Below, one piece after another: positions 52,232-61,343 of a DNA stretch of 64,000 bases. The translations under genes were made by a program, and so were the position numbers. Source of the DNA: Bradyrhizobium sp. WSM3983 (GTDB taxonomy: Bacteria > Pseudomonadota > Alphaproteobacteria > Rhizobiales > Xanthobacteraceae); contig NZ_AXAY01000011.1 in the NCBI RefSeq assembly GCF_000473045.1, positions 1 through 64,000 of the forward strand, read 5' to 3'. The notes below the pieces were generated by a model, which ran no database searches, was not told the DNA's origin, and was given only the letters and a program-made list of their open reading frames with translations. Within the stretch, counting starts at the first letter, position 1; each line of letters opens with the position of its first letter.

Positions 52232-52540
52232 ATGGACAACCGCATCTACGACATTCGCAGAACGATCAGGGCGCTTCGCGTCAGCATGCGCGAGGCTGAG
52301 GCGATCATGCATGAGCAGATCAATCGCGATGAGGACTGCAGCTTCGTGGCGCAGGAGGTCATCAAGATGCGTTCGATCATGAGCGGGCTGGTGAAGGAGC
52401 GGACCGCGCTCGGCGACAACGAGCCGATCCTCGTCAACAGCTTCTTCATCCCGCGGCTCCGACGGGCACGAAAGCCGGTCGCTGCTCCTGCCCCGACGGT
52501 CGCTTCTGTGTTCCGTCCACGCCTGGTGGCGAGGGCTTGA
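52232..52540 (+). CDS. Small hypothetical protein with coiled helices
   Basis: A 102-residue protein beginning MDNRIYDIRRTIRALRVSMREAEAIMHEQINRDEDCSF. The first ~70 residues are predicted helical and charged, the last 30 basic and Pro-rich. I recognise no family. The start has GGGAGGCAGCC and a TTGACAATATG-like promoter about 55 bp upstream, so it is likely expressed. It converges on a zinc-ribbon-like small gene 14 bp away. Confidence 0.65.
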   Translation: MDNRIYDIRRTIRALRVSMREAEAIMHEQINRDEDCSFVAQEVIKMRSIMSGLVKERTALGDNEPILVNSFFIPRLRRARKPVAAPAPTVASVFRPRLVARA

Positions 52541-52553
52541 CACAGAGAGCGGC

Positions 52554-52739
52554 TCAATCAAGGGAGTGAGGCGCGGCCCGATCCGGTTTGCCGGCCGGGC
52601 TGTCCGCCCACTTCGCCATCTCCATGGTCCGCGCGTCGACGCCCTCGCACCAGAAGCAGTTCGGCGTTGTCCGGCCCTTCTCGGACAGGATCGGAACCAG
52701 GCTGTGGCCGCAACCGGCGCACCAGGTGATGTCAGTCAT
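52554..52739 (-). CDS. Small zinc-ribbon-like protein
   Basis: A 61-residue protein with two CxxC knuckles, CAGCGH at 7-12 and CFWCEG at about 28-33, which could hold a zinc ion. AGGGGAATGA precedes ATG 52739. The remaining tail is disordered. It is 62 bp downstream of a YbdK-type gene on the same strand and may be cotranscribed. Function is unknown. Confidence 0.6.
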   Translation of the reverse strand: MTDITWCAGCGHSLVPILSEKGRTTPNCFWCEGVDARTMEMAKWADSPAGKPDRAAPHSLD

Positions 52740-52801
52740 TCATTCCCCTACGGGTAGCAAGTTCAGAAGAGACGTTTTCGTTGGCGAAGCTTGCGCGAGG
52801 G

Positions 52802-54031
52802 CTATGACGGTGCTGGCGCGCGCCGTCCGGCGTCTGCGCGCGTCTCTGATATCGTCGATGCTGCGATCCATCGCGAGGCGGCCGCGATGTCGTCTCCATT
52901 CTCGCGATAGGCGCGCAGCTGGAATTCGGCCGAGCTTCCGCGCGCCACGATGGTGCGGCAGTGCTCGATTTCGGCGCTGCATTCCAGCGCGGCGGCATCC
53001 TCAGTGATATCGTCGATGAGTCGCGACAGCAGCTCCGAGATCGTCACCGGTCCGTCGTTTGAGGCGAAGATGCAGTCGGTGCCGTAGCGCTGGGCGCGCC
53101 ATTTGTTCTCCACCGCAATCGCGCGCTCGACCGCGGTGACTTCCTTCGACAAATGCGGCCTCAGATAGAGGTGCCGCGTCAGGCAGCGATACAGCGAGGC
53201 GACGGCAATGGCGTCGTCGACGAAGGTGCAGGTGTCGGGCGCGCGTAGCTCGAGCGTCGGGTGCTTGATCGACGGCCGCATCGCCCACCAGATGTGGCTT
53301 TCGTCGGGGATCACGCCGGAACGCTGCAACGCGCCGACGTAATCGTCGTAATCGCGCTTGCTCTCGAACAACTCGGGCAGGCCGGTGCGCGGCAGCTCGG
53401 AATAGGCCGCGAGCCGGTAGCCCTTCAATCCCGTCTTGTGCGAATTCCAGAACGGCGAGGACGCCGCCAGGGCGATGAACAGCGGCAGATGCGGCAGCAT
53501 CGCCCGCATCACCGCCATCCGCTTCTCCGGATCCGGCAGTTGAACATGCACATGCATGCCGCACATCATGTTGCGGTGACCGATGCTGCGAAGGTCCTCG
53601 ATCATCTCCTCGTAGCGCGGCCTTGGGCTCGGCTGCGACATGCGCCAGACCGCGGTCGGGTGCGTGCCGCAGGCCATGATCACAAAACCATATTGTGCGG
53701 CGACGTTGGCGACCTCACGGCGCAGGAACCTCAGCTCCTCCCGTGCGTCATTGACGTCGACGTGAACGTTGGTGGCGACCTCGAGCTGGGACTGCAGCAT
53801 CTCGCGCATGGCCTGGCCGCCGGTTGACCAGTTGGCCGACTCGAACAGCTCGTTGGGAGTCTGGATCGCGACCTCCAGGGTGCGGCGATCGGCGAGGAAG
53901 TATTCCTCCTCGATGCCGAAGGAATATTCGGCCGCCTTGCCGCGTCCGCCGGCCGAGCGAATGACGAGATGCTGCTTGTCGGCGGAGGGATCCAGTCGCA
54001 GCAGTTTCAAAACGTCCGGAGCAAATGCCAT
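52802..54031 (-). CDS. YbdK-type carboxylate-amine ligase (GCS2 family)
   Basis: A 409-residue member of the glutamate-cysteine ligase 2 family: FGIEEEYFLAD near residue 40 carries the acidic metal ligands, followed by QLEVATNVHVDV, CGMHVHVQLPDPEKRM and HPTLELRAPDTCTFVDDAIAVA. Such enzymes couple a carboxylate and an amine with ATP and show weak glutamate-cysteine ligase activity. ATG 54031 begins MAFAPDVLKLL; an upstream frame to 54130 looks non-coding. The gene is near gor, though not in the same operon. Confidence 0.88.
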   Translation of the reverse strand: MAFAPDVLKLLRLDPSADKQHLVIRSAGGRGKAAEYSFGIEEEYFLADRRTLEVAIQTPNELFESANWSTGGQAMREMLQSQLEVATNVHVDVNDAREELRFLRREVANVAAQYGFVIMACGTHPTAVWRMSQPSPRPRYEEMIEDLRSIGHRNMMCGMHVHVQLPDPEKRMAVMRAMLPHLPLFIALAASSPFWNSHKTGLKGYRLAAYSELPRTGLPELFESKRDYDDYVGALQRSGVIPDESHIWWAMRPSIKHPTLELRAPDTCTFVDDAIAVASLYRCLTRHLYLRPHLSKEVTAVERAIAVENKWRAQRYGTDCIFASNDGPVTISELLSRLIDDITEDAAALECSAEIEHCRTIVARGSSAEFQLRAYRENGDDIAAASRWIAASTISETRADAGRRAPAPS

Positions 54032-54175
54032 GAGCCACCCGGCAGCGGTATTACCTGCGGGCGATAATTCTTCGGACCGGGGCGGGTTCCGCGTCGGTCG
54101 CAGTGGAAATTGCAAGGTCGAACGGAACAATTTTCACGCTTTCGGGCGCGCGAGAGATCAGGGCGTGGTTAGGCG

Positions 54176-54465
54176 TCACTTCGGTCCAGTCCGTTTCTTG
54201 TCGAACGGCTCGGACACGACGATGACATGGCCGCCGCCGGATTCGCGGTAGTAGAGCGTGTTGGCGGCGTCGTTGACCGCGACGCGAAATGCGTAGAGAT
54301 CGCGTCCGTTCGCGATCGCGCTGGTGAAGCGCAGCCGCTCGCGGAGTTCGCCTTCGTTGACGAGGCCGACGAGCGAATGCTCTGCGCGATCAGCGAATGC
54401 TCGGGCTCGGTGACATAAGGTTCGCACGAGGTCGTCTCGCCCCGGTATGCGATCCAGCGGCACAT
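54176..54465 (-). pseudogene. Collapsed class II glutamine amidotransferase
   Basis: From ATG 54465 the first ~30 codons read MCRWIAYRGETTSCEPYVTE, the N-terminus (with catalytic Cys2) of YafJ/EgtC-type glutamine amidotransferases. In a different frame, LRFTSAIANGRDLYAFRVAVNDAANTLYYRESG, VIVVSEPFDKKRTGP forms their C-terminus, ending at 54176. Some 170 middle residues are missing, so an internal deletion with frameshift has destroyed the gene. The stop for the true frame lies at 54176. The nhaA gene diverges from it. Confidence 0.75.
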
Positions 54466-54663
54466 GGAGTTCCCATTGGCAATGTGTCGTGAGGAGCACT
54501 AACGATCCGCACCGCGTCAGGGTTCCGGCTGCTGCTCGACGCAGATGCGCCGGACAGGGGTTGCCTTCATCGCAGCGTTCTGTAGAACAGCGTCGGGTGC
54601 TCGCTGCATTGGGCAGCGACAGGTCAAGCGATGGTCGGGCCGCCACGCAGGATGCGTGCGCCC

Positions 54664-55899
54664 ATGAATGATCAGCTGCCCGGCCGAGGCCTCCCCAACT
54701 CCCCGGTTTTCATCGAGCGAGCGCTCACGACGCTCCAGCATTTCCTGCATGTCGAGGCCGTTAGCGGCATCGTGCTGCTGGCGGCCGCGGCTGCTGCGTT
54801 GCTCTGGGCCAACTCGCCCTATGCCCATTCGTATCACGACGTCTGGAACCTGCCGATTGCGTTTCGCCTTGGCGAGCACGCCTTCGTCAGACCCCTGCAT
54901 TTCTGGATCAACGACGCGTTGATGACGGTCTTCTTTCTGGTCGTCGGCATGGAGATCCGCCGCGAAATCCACGAGGGTGCACTCAACAGGTTCGACCAGG
55001 CCATTCTGCCGGTGCTGGCGGCCGTCGGCGGTGTCGTCGTCCCCGCGTTGATCTATCTGAGCTTCAACAGTGTCACGGGCCGCAGCCAGGGCTGGGCGAT
55101 ACCAACTGCGACGGACATCGCTTTTGCAGTCGGCGTCCTCGCACTGCTCGGGCGGTCAATCCCTTCCAATATCAGGGTCTTCCTGCTCGCCCTGGCCATT
55201 ATCGACGACATCATCGCAGTTCTCATCATCGCGCTGTTCTACAGCAGCGGGATCGATTTCAACGGCTTTATCGTCGCATCGCTCGGTGTTCTCATGGCGC
55301 TGGGATTTCAACGGCTCGGCGTCGGCTCTGCGTTCGCCTATGTCCTTCCGGCCTTCGTTGTCTGGGCTGGTTTCCTCATGGCAGGCGTGCATCCGACACT
55401 TGCGGGTGTCGTGCTCGGCTTGATCACGCCGGTTCGCTCGGCGAAGCCCGAGCTGTTGCCGCCTGTCATCCGCGTGGAGACGGCACTGCATCCCTGGGTC
55501 GCCTACGCCATCATGCCGCTGTTCGCCCTGGCCAATGCCGGTGTCGACCTCAGGACCACCGAATTCACCGGCGGCGTCGAATTCGTGACACTCGGCATCG
55601 GGCTTGCGCTCTGCGCGGGAAAGCCGATCGGTGTAATCGGTGCGACCTGGCTTGCGGTGCGCGCCGGTGGATGCCGGCTCGCGCCGGGCGTGTCATGGGG
55701 CGGCGTCTGCCTCATCGGGCTGCTGGCCGGCATCGGCTTCACCATGTCGATCTTCATCGCCATGCTCGCCTTTACCGACGACAGATTGCTCGACGCCGCC
55801 AAATTCGGCGTACTGCTCGGCTCGTTGATCTCGGTGACGCTCGGCCTCGGATGGGGCGCGGAATACGCCCACCGGCTGCGCAAGGAGATCGGAGACTAG
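54664..55899 (+). CDS. nhaA: Na+/H+ antiporter NhaA
   Basis: A 411-residue integral membrane protein with about 12 helices. The ion-binding Asp pair lies in LALAIIDDIIAVLIIALFYS, with GWAIPTATDIAFAVGVLALLG before it and GIGFTMSIFIAMLAF near the C-terminus. It uses the proton gradient to expel Na+ and controls pH. ATG 54664 starts MNDQLPGRG. Its stop overlaps the end of the convergent PaiB-like gene by four bases. Together with nhaD the window encodes two sodium exporters. Confidence 0.94.
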   Translation: MNDQLPGRGLPNSPVFIERALTTLQHFLHVEAVSGIVLLAAAAAALLWANSPYAHSYHDVWNLPIAFRLGEHAFVRPLHFWINDALMTVFFLVVGMEIRREIHEGALNRFDQAILPVLAAVGGVVVPALIYLSFNSVTGRSQGWAIPTATDIAFAVGVLALLGRSIPSNIRVFLLALAIIDDIIAVLIIALFYSSGIDFNGFIVASLGVLMALGFQRLGVGSAFAYVLPAFVVWAGFLMAGVHPTLAGVVLGLITPVRSAKPELLPPVIRVETALHPWVAYAIMPLFALANAGVDLRTTEFTGGVEFVTLGIGLALCAGKPIGVIGATWLAVRAGGCRLAPGVSWGGVCLIGLLAGIGFTMSIFIAMLAFTDDRLLDAAKFGVLLGSLISVTLGLGWGAEYAHRLRKEIGD

Positions 55900-56525
55900 A
55901 CTGGAAGCGGGATCAAGGGTGCGACCTCGCGATCGCCATGATCCTCGCTCGCGGCGAGACCTCGCGCGACGCCGATGCGATCGGCCTCGGGCCGGTTCTG
56001 GCTCATCTTGCGCTTGCCTTCGAACCGCACCACGGGGATGCGCACGCCGACGATCCCGCGCAGCTGCGCCGCGATGAAGTCTGCGGGCGCATCACTGACC
56101 GCCCACGGCTTCGCGCGCGCGCCTTCGTGCTTTTTGGTCAGCCGCGTCACGGCCTCGAGCAGGCGCTCCGGCTCCTGGAAGAACTCCACCGGGCCGTAGG
56201 CGTGCACGGAGATGTAATTCCAGGTCGGGACGACCTTTTCGGTTTCCTGCTTGGTCGCATACCAGGACGGCGTCACATAGGCGTCGGGTCCGCTGAAGAT
56301 GGCGAGCGCATCGCCGACCGGCGGGAGCTTCCATTGCGGATTGGCCTTCGCCACATGCCCGTACAGCACGCCATGCTCGCCTTCGCTCTCGTCGAGGAAC
56401 AGCGGCAAGGGCGTGGCGACCGGGCCCTCTGCGGTGGCCGTGACGAGGCTTGCGAGGCGGGCGGCGCGGATGGTCGCGCGGATGCTCTCGATGTCGTCGT
56501 CCCTGAAGGCGGGCGGAATGTACAT
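55896..56525 (-). CDS. PaiB-like FMN-binding protein
   Basis: A 209-residue split-barrel flavoprotein of the PaiB (FMN-binding negative transcriptional regulator) family: MYIPPAFRDDDIESIRATIRAARLASLVTA, the VLYGHVAKANPQWK motif, and WNYISVHAYGPVEFFQEPERL. Members bind FMN or related cofactors and have been linked to repression of sporulation genes in Bacillus; a regulatory role in this phylum is not proven. It is 74 bp downstream of a MocR regulator on the same strand, a neighbour often seen for PdxR/MocR targets. Confidence 0.9.
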   Translation of the reverse strand: MYIPPAFRDDDIESIRATIRAARLASLVTATAEGPVATPLPLFLDESEGEHGVLYGHVAKANPQWKLPPVGDALAIFSGPDAYVTPSWYATKQETEKVVPTWNYISVHAYGPVEFFQEPERLLEAVTRLTKKHEGARAKPWAVSDAPADFIAAQLRGIVGVRIPVVRFEGKRKMSQNRPEADRIGVARGLAASEDHGDREVAPLIPLPV

Positions 56526-56599
56526 GGCGTGTCTCCGTTCTGGCTGCGGAGATAGCCGCGATCTGGACTGTAGGAAACTGCCAGTTTTATACGATTTAA

Positions 56600-58072
56600 T
56601 CAGTCCAGTTCGGCAACCGCTTGCGCGAGAAGCTTGCAGCCCCGCTCGATTTGCGCCACCTCCAGCGCCGAATAACCTATGACGAGGCCGATCGTCTTCC
56701 GCGCACCGCGCGGGCCTATGAACAGGGCGGAGACGGGATAGATGCCGACGCCCTTGGCGCGGGCGGCCTTGATCAACGCTGCCTCATGCTTCTGCGGCAA
56801 ATCGTCGAACCAGGCCACCACATGCAGGCCGGCGGCCGTGCCGTCGATCCTGACACGATCGCCGAAGCGGCGGCGAAGGGCGTCGAGCAGCGCCTGCTGG
56901 CGCTCGGCGTTGCGCCGGCGCACGCGCCTGACATGCCTGTCATAGGCGCCGCTCTCCAGCATCGCCGCCAGCGCCTCCTGCTCGATCAGCGGGGTGTGCC
57001 GGTCCATGATCTGCTTGGCGGCGACGAACAGGGATCGCAACGCCTGCGGCACCACGAGATACCCGATCCGCAAGGTCGGCGAGAGCGTCTTGGAGACGGT
57101 GCCGAGATAGATCACGCTATCGCCGCCCTGCAGCGCATGCAGCGGTGGGATCGGCTTGGTGTCGTAGCGGTACTCGCTGTCGTAATCGTCCTCGATCACG
57201 TGAGCGTCGTTCTGTCTGGCCCACGCCAGCAATTGGTGTCGGCGTCCAATCGGCATGACGCCGCCGAGCGGATATTGATGCGACGGCGTCACATAGGCGA
57301 GGCGGGCGGCGATGCCGTCGAGCCGCTCGGTCTGAAGGCCCTCCGCATCGACCGCAACAGGCACCGCGACGGCGCCCGTCGCCGCGAAGGTGTGCCGCGC
57401 CATCTGGTAGCCGGGATCCTCGATCACGAAGCGGTCGCTCGCATCGAGCAGCAGGCGCGCGCAGATATCGAGGCCCTGCTGCGAGCCGTTGACGACGACG
57501 ATCTGGTCGACTTCGCAGCGCACGCTGCGCGATCGCCACAAATAACCTTGTAGCGCGGTCCGCAGCCGCAGCGCACCGCAGGGATCGTCATAGGCGAGCC
57601 GCTCGGGCCTGCGCGCCATTGCAGCCGTCACGGCCTTCTTCCATGCGAGCACTGGAAAGTCCGACGGCGAAAGCTCGCCATAGCGAAAATTCGCGACGAG
57701 CCCGCGCGGCGGCGCGGTCCAGTGCGGCGGGTCCTGGCGCAGCCGCTCGCCGAATGCCGACAGCCGCGCCTTGCGCGTCGATGGCCGGGAGGTCGCGCGC
57801 GTGCGTCCGCGCTCCACCACGGAGCGCGCGACGCGCGGCCGGGCGCCATGGCGCGTTTCGATAAAGCCTTCGGCGGCGAGCTGCTCATAGGCGACGGTGA
57901 CCGTCGAGCGCGCCACGCCCATCTCGTCAGCCAATGCGCGGGATGACGGCAACAGGCCGTCAGTGCCGTAGACCAGCGACATGATCTGATCGCGCAGCGC
58001 CTCGTAGATCTCGCGTGCGCCCATGCGACCGGCGCGGCGGCCGGGATCGGTTCTCTTCTGCATCACCCACAT
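56600..58072 (-). CDS. MocR/PdxR-family regulator with aminotransferase domain
   Basis: A ~490-residue fusion. The N-terminal GntR winged helix (about 15-80) includes LPSSRALADEMGVARSTVTVAYEQLAAEGFI. The C-terminal type I aminotransferase fold has the PLP lysine in YLGTVSKTLSPTLRIGYLV (about 315), VIEDDYDSEYRYD and a conserved RIDGTAAGLHVV. Such proteins sense PLP or an amino compound and regulate neighbouring genes; the PaiB-like gene 74 bp downstream is the likely target. Starts at 58072 or 58063 (both ATG) are possible. Confidence 0.9.
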   Translation of the reverse strand: MWVMQKRTDPGRRAGRMGAREIYEALRDQIMSLVYGTDGLLPSSRALADEMGVARSTVTVAYEQLAAEGFIETRHGARPRVARSVVERGRTRATSRPSTRKARLSAFGERLRQDPPHWTAPPRGLVANFRYGELSPSDFPVLAWKKAVTAAMARRPERLAYDDPCGALRLRTALQGYLWRSRSVRCEVDQIVVVNGSQQGLDICARLLLDASDRFVIEDPGYQMARHTFAATGAVAVPVAVDAEGLQTERLDGIAARLAYVTPSHQYPLGGVMPIGRRHQLLAWARQNDAHVIEDDYDSEYRYDTKPIPPLHALQGGDSVIYLGTVSKTLSPTLRIGYLVVPQALRSLFVAAKQIMDRHTPLIEQEALAAMLESGAYDRHVRRVRRRNAERQQALLDALRRRFGDRVRIDGTAAGLHVVAWFDDLPQKHEAALIKAARAKGVGIYPVSALFIGPRGARKTIGLVIGYSALEVAQIERGCKLLAQAVAELD

Positions 58073-58115
58073 TCCAGGCCGGCATTCGTCGGGACCGACG
58101 AGTCGGAATGTGCTT

Positions 58116-58712
58116 CTAATCCTGTTCGCCGAGCGTTTCGACGTAAGCTTTGCCGTAGGGATAAAAATGCTCCTTGCGGCCCTGGTCCCATTGCGCCCTG
58201 AAGCCTGGCGCCGTGATGTCCCAGTCCGGACGGCACGTCATGCTGACGGCTCTGAGATCCTGACGAAGCTCTTCGACGGTCGGGCGGCCGAAGAACCAGT
58301 AGCCGTTGTAGATCTTGTGAATGCGCAAGGCGGGCTCCAGCACGATGACATGCGGAATCATCGGGTTGTGGATCGGATCGGTGTATTCGGCGATGTCGAG
58401 GTCCTTCTGAACGGTCCGCCTGGGATCGGACAGGAAAGGCCAGTGCGCTCCCGCGCCGCTGCGATATTCGTTGGTCTGGGTGATGGTGTCGGTGGTAATC
58501 GTGACCAGCCGGCAATAACCCACCTCCATCTCGCGATGGAGTTGCACCAGCCCCTCGGTCTGACGACGGTCCTTCGGACAGAAACCACCGCGGCCGAGGA
58601 CGACGATCATCGGATTTCCACCCTGAAGCTCCGAGAGCTTGCGGTGCTTGCCGGTGTGGTCGCTGAGCTCGTAATCCGGGAAGGTCACTCCCGGGACGAT
58701 GTCCGTTCGCAT
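58116..58712 (-). CDS. Peroxiredoxin-like thioredoxin-fold protein
   Basis: A 198-residue AhpC/TSA-like protein: FPDYELSDHTGKHRKLSELQGGNPMIVVLGRGGFCPKDRRQTEGL places a Cys where peroxiredoxins have the peroxidatic one, but preceded by GGF rather than the usual PxxxT/S-P motif, so catalysis is uncertain. C-terminal YWFFGRPTVEELRQDLRAV fits the fold. It lies 16 bp after the MOSC-fusion gene on the same strand; co-expression is probable and a redox partnership is possible. Confidence 0.8.
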   Translation of the reverse strand: MRTDIVPGVTFPDYELSDHTGKHRKLSELQGGNPMIVVLGRGGFCPKDRRQTEGLVQLHREMEVGYCRLVTITTDTITQTNEYRSGAGAHWPFLSDPRRTVQKDLDIAEYTDPIHNPMIPHVIVLEPALRIHKIYNGYWFFGRPTVEELRQDLRAVSMTCRPDWDITAPGFRAQWDQGRKEHFYPYGKAYVETLGEQD

Positions 58713-58728
58713 AGGACTCTCCTGTGTC

Positions 58729-60480
58729 TTAGAGATCGATCACGATGTCGCCTTGCGGGCGTGCGCAGCAGATCAGGACATTTCCCTCCGCCGGTCTGTC
58801 GAGCGGATCGGGCTGATAGCTGACTTCTCCCGCAACGAGTCCGCTCTCGCAGTTGTGGCAGACGCCGGTCCGGCATGACCAGCGCACGGGGACGTCGCAG
58901 GCTTCGGCCAATTCGAGCAGGTTGGCATATGACGGTCCCCAGCAGACATTGAGGCCGCTGCGCGCAAAGGACACCATGGGCCCCGGGCCCGGTACGCCGG
59001 GCGGCACATGCGCGGGCAACTTCCGTGAAGCAGCGATGCCGGGCGTCAGGGATGGTCCGGCGCCGAACAATTCGGTGTGGATGCGATCGGGCGCGACGCC
59101 GAGGGAGCGCAGGCTGGCCGTGAGGTCGCTCATGAAGCCGGCCGGTCCGCAGAGATAGAAGTCGCCGTCTTTCGGCAAGTGGAGTTGCTGGAGCAGGCGT
59201 AGATCCAGATGTCCAGCGCTGTCGAAATCCGCCGAGGGGCGATCGCTCGGATCGGGCGCGCTGTAGCAGACATGGCTGTGAGAGCGAGCGAGCCCAGCCA
59301 ACAGTTCGCGCACCTCGGCAGCAAACGCATGTTCGCGGCCGTTGCGGGTGCCGTGCAGCCACCAGACATCTCGTAACGATTTCTCCGCAGCGAGCGCGTG
59401 AAGCATGGCGAGCACCGGCGTCACCCCAATGCCGGCACTCAGCAGGACAATTGGCCGCGTACCCTGCTGCAGCGTGAAGCTGCCGCGCGGCGCGCCGAGT
59501 TGCACGAGGTCGCCGGGCCGGAGCTCGTCGGCGATGTAGGTGCTGGCGATGCCGTGGGCTTCGCGTTTGATGCTGAGGCGATAGGTCGCCGCGTCGGAGT
59601 GGCTCGACAGCGAATAGCTGCGGGTCATCGCAGGCGTGGAGGGCCCGAGCCGGACGATGACGAACTGGCCGGGCGAGGCGACGGTGCCGGGATATCCGTC
59701 CGCCGGCTCGAGGATCAGCGATGTTACGCTATTGGTTTCGGCGATCTTGCGCGCGACGCGAAACGGCCGGAATCCGTGCCAGGCCGGAGGTGGGCTCGCC
59801 GCCGGGCCGAGCCCGGCATTTCCTGTGGCCGGATTGTCTTTCTGCTCAAGCAGCGCCACAACGGAATGACGCCAGCCGCCGCTCAGCGCGGGAATCCGTA
59901 GCGCGCGTTCGAGGCGGTCGCGCGGGTGAGGGGGCAGGTAAAGCAGCGCGTTGATCTCGAACACGCTCATGCTTTCAGGGCCGCTCGCGACCTGAACGAT
60001 CTCATCGCCGGCCTCGACGTCACCTTCCTCGATCACACGAAAATAAAAGCCGGGCCGGCCGTGCTTGACCAGCAGCGCGGCCATGTCCGGCTCCTCCATG
60101 CGAATGCCAAGCCGATAACAGGTGACGCGCGGTTGCGTCACTTCGAACAGGGCAGAGCCGATCCTGTAACGATCTCCAATGCAGACCTCCGCGTCGGCGA
60201 GGCCCTCGACGGTGAAATTCTCACCGAATTGACCTGGAACGAGGTTCGACCGACCGAGATGCTTTTGCCAGTAACGATAGGAATCGTCCTGATAGACGTA
60301 CACGGCACGCTGTTCACCGCCGTGGCCTGCGGTATCGCCCTGACCATCGCCGTCGATGTTCAGCCGGCGCACCTTGCGCGGGCCCTCGACGGGGGCCTTC
60401 CAGATGCCCGTATGGACCGTCCGGCCTTGCCAGGCGACGTCGCGCGGCAAGCCGACATTGACGGAAAGCAAGCGTGCCAT
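58729..60480 (-). CDS. MOSC domain - ferredoxin reductase - 2Fe-2S ferredoxin fusion
   Basis: A 583-residue electron-transfer protein. MOSC domain (about 1-225) has the conserved Cys in VTCYRLGIRMEE used to bind Mo cofactor. The reductase part (about 245-485) has the flavin-binding RSYSLSS, the NAD(P) site LLSAGIGVTPVLAML and LCGPAGFM. The C-terminal ferredoxin (about 500-583) has the C-x4-C-x2-C pattern in CRTGVCHNC and a fourth Cys in ICCARP. This order is seen in YiiM-type reductases that reduce N-hydroxylated bases. ATG 60480 starts MARLLSVNVG. Peroxiredoxin-like gene follows. Confidence 0.9.
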   Translation of the reverse strand: MARLLSVNVGLPRDVAWQGRTVHTGIWKAPVEGPRKVRRLNIDGDGQGDTAGHGGEQRAVYVYQDDSYRYWQKHLGRSNLVPGQFGENFTVEGLADAEVCIGDRYRIGSALFEVTQPRVTCYRLGIRMEEPDMAALLVKHGRPGFYFRVIEEGDVEAGDEIVQVASGPESMSVFEINALLYLPPHPRDRLERALRIPALSGGWRHSVVALLEQKDNPATGNAGLGPAASPPPAWHGFRPFRVARKIAETNSVTSLILEPADGYPGTVASPGQFVIVRLGPSTPAMTRSYSLSSHSDAATYRLSIKREAHGIASTYIADELRPGDLVQLGAPRGSFTLQQGTRPIVLLSAGIGVTPVLAMLHALAAEKSLRDVWWLHGTRNGREHAFAAEVRELLAGLARSHSHVCYSAPDPSDRPSADFDSAGHLDLRLLQQLHLPKDGDFYLCGPAGFMSDLTASLRSLGVAPDRIHTELFGAGPSLTPGIAASRKLPAHVPPGVPGPGPMVSFARSGLNVCWGPSYANLLELAEACDVPVRWSCRTGVCHNCESGLVAGEVSYQPDPLDRPAEGNVLICCARPQGDIVIDL

Positions 60481-60879
60481 GGGCGTTTCCAGGCGTGACG
60501 AGCACAACCCGGCGAATTCCAGATTGCAACGTCAATCTGCATCCATGTCGAATTTTTGGCCCGTTAGTCGTTGTTAGACTTTGCTAGGATGGCCGGTCTC
60601 CTGTTCAGGAAGCACGACAACACGGAACCCCGATGCGGCGGCTGGTCGCAGCGTTGTCGTCTTGATTCCGGCTCACCTGGCTTTATCTCCGCGGAGAACA
60701 AGAATCCGGGCCCCTCTGGCGAGGACGTCGACTGTGTCGGCTAAACCTCGCGATGTCGGATGACCTGTCCCGCGCGAATGCGATGGATCGGCCGATCGTC
60801 GGGCCTTCTCTGTTCCCTCCGACCAAATCGTCCCCATCGGTAGCTCCGCGCGGCCATTTCGCAAGAATGAGGAGCGACG
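60481..60879. other. 399-bp divergent intergenic region
   Basis: Separates the MOSC-fusion gene and the TerB-like operon. No gene recognised. Some short GC-rich dyads occur near 60650-60670. No riboswitch of the yybP-ykoY type, which sometimes precedes TerC genes, could be seen. Confidence 0.4.
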
Positions 60880-61341
60880 ATGTCTGACGCCACCACTTCA
60901 ACCCCGATCGAGATCGAGATCACCGAGCCGCGCAGCTTCAACGAGCAGGCTGCGGTGGCGCTGGTGATTGCCGGCGCGCTGGTCGCCGTAGCCGACCGGC
61001 GCATCTCGCCGGTTGAGCGCGACGAGGTGATCCGCTTCATCAGGGAACGCGGATTGGCGCCGCACATCAGCGACGAGCGGCTGTTCTCGATGTTCGACGA
61101 GCTCGCCGAACGGCTCGAGGAGCCTGATTTCGCCAATGTGGTGATCGACACGCTGCGGCCGGTCTCGGACCTGCCGCTGTCGTCCCATCTCATCGAGCTG
61201 TCGGAGCGCGTCGCGGCCGCGGACGAGGACGTGGATCCGCACGAGGTGCAGGCGATCAAGCTGTTGCGCCTGCTGACGCTGGTGCTGCCGCGCGCGAAGC
61301 CGGTCGGGCCGGTTGCGATAAGCGTCGCCGCAAAGGAGTGA
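60880..61341 (+). CDS. TerB-like protein
   Basis: A 153-residue, mostly helical protein of the TerB family: AALVIAGALVAVADRRISPVERDEVIRFI (an EF-hand-like acidic loop DRRISPVERDE) and a mirrored SERVAAADEDVDPHEVQAIKLLRLLT. The double acidic helix-turn-helix is typical of TerB-fold proteins, which may bind metals at membranes. GAGGAGCGACG precedes ATG 60880. The next gene begins 2 bp after its stop. Confidence 0.85.
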   Translation: MSDATTSTPIEIEITEPRSFNEQAAVALVIAGALVAVADRRISPVERDEVIRFIRERGLAPHISDERLFSMFDELAERLEEPDFANVVIDTLRPVSDLPLSSHLIELSERVAAADEDVDPHEVQAIKLLRLLTLVLPRAKPVGPVAISVAAKE

Positions 61342-61343
61342 GC

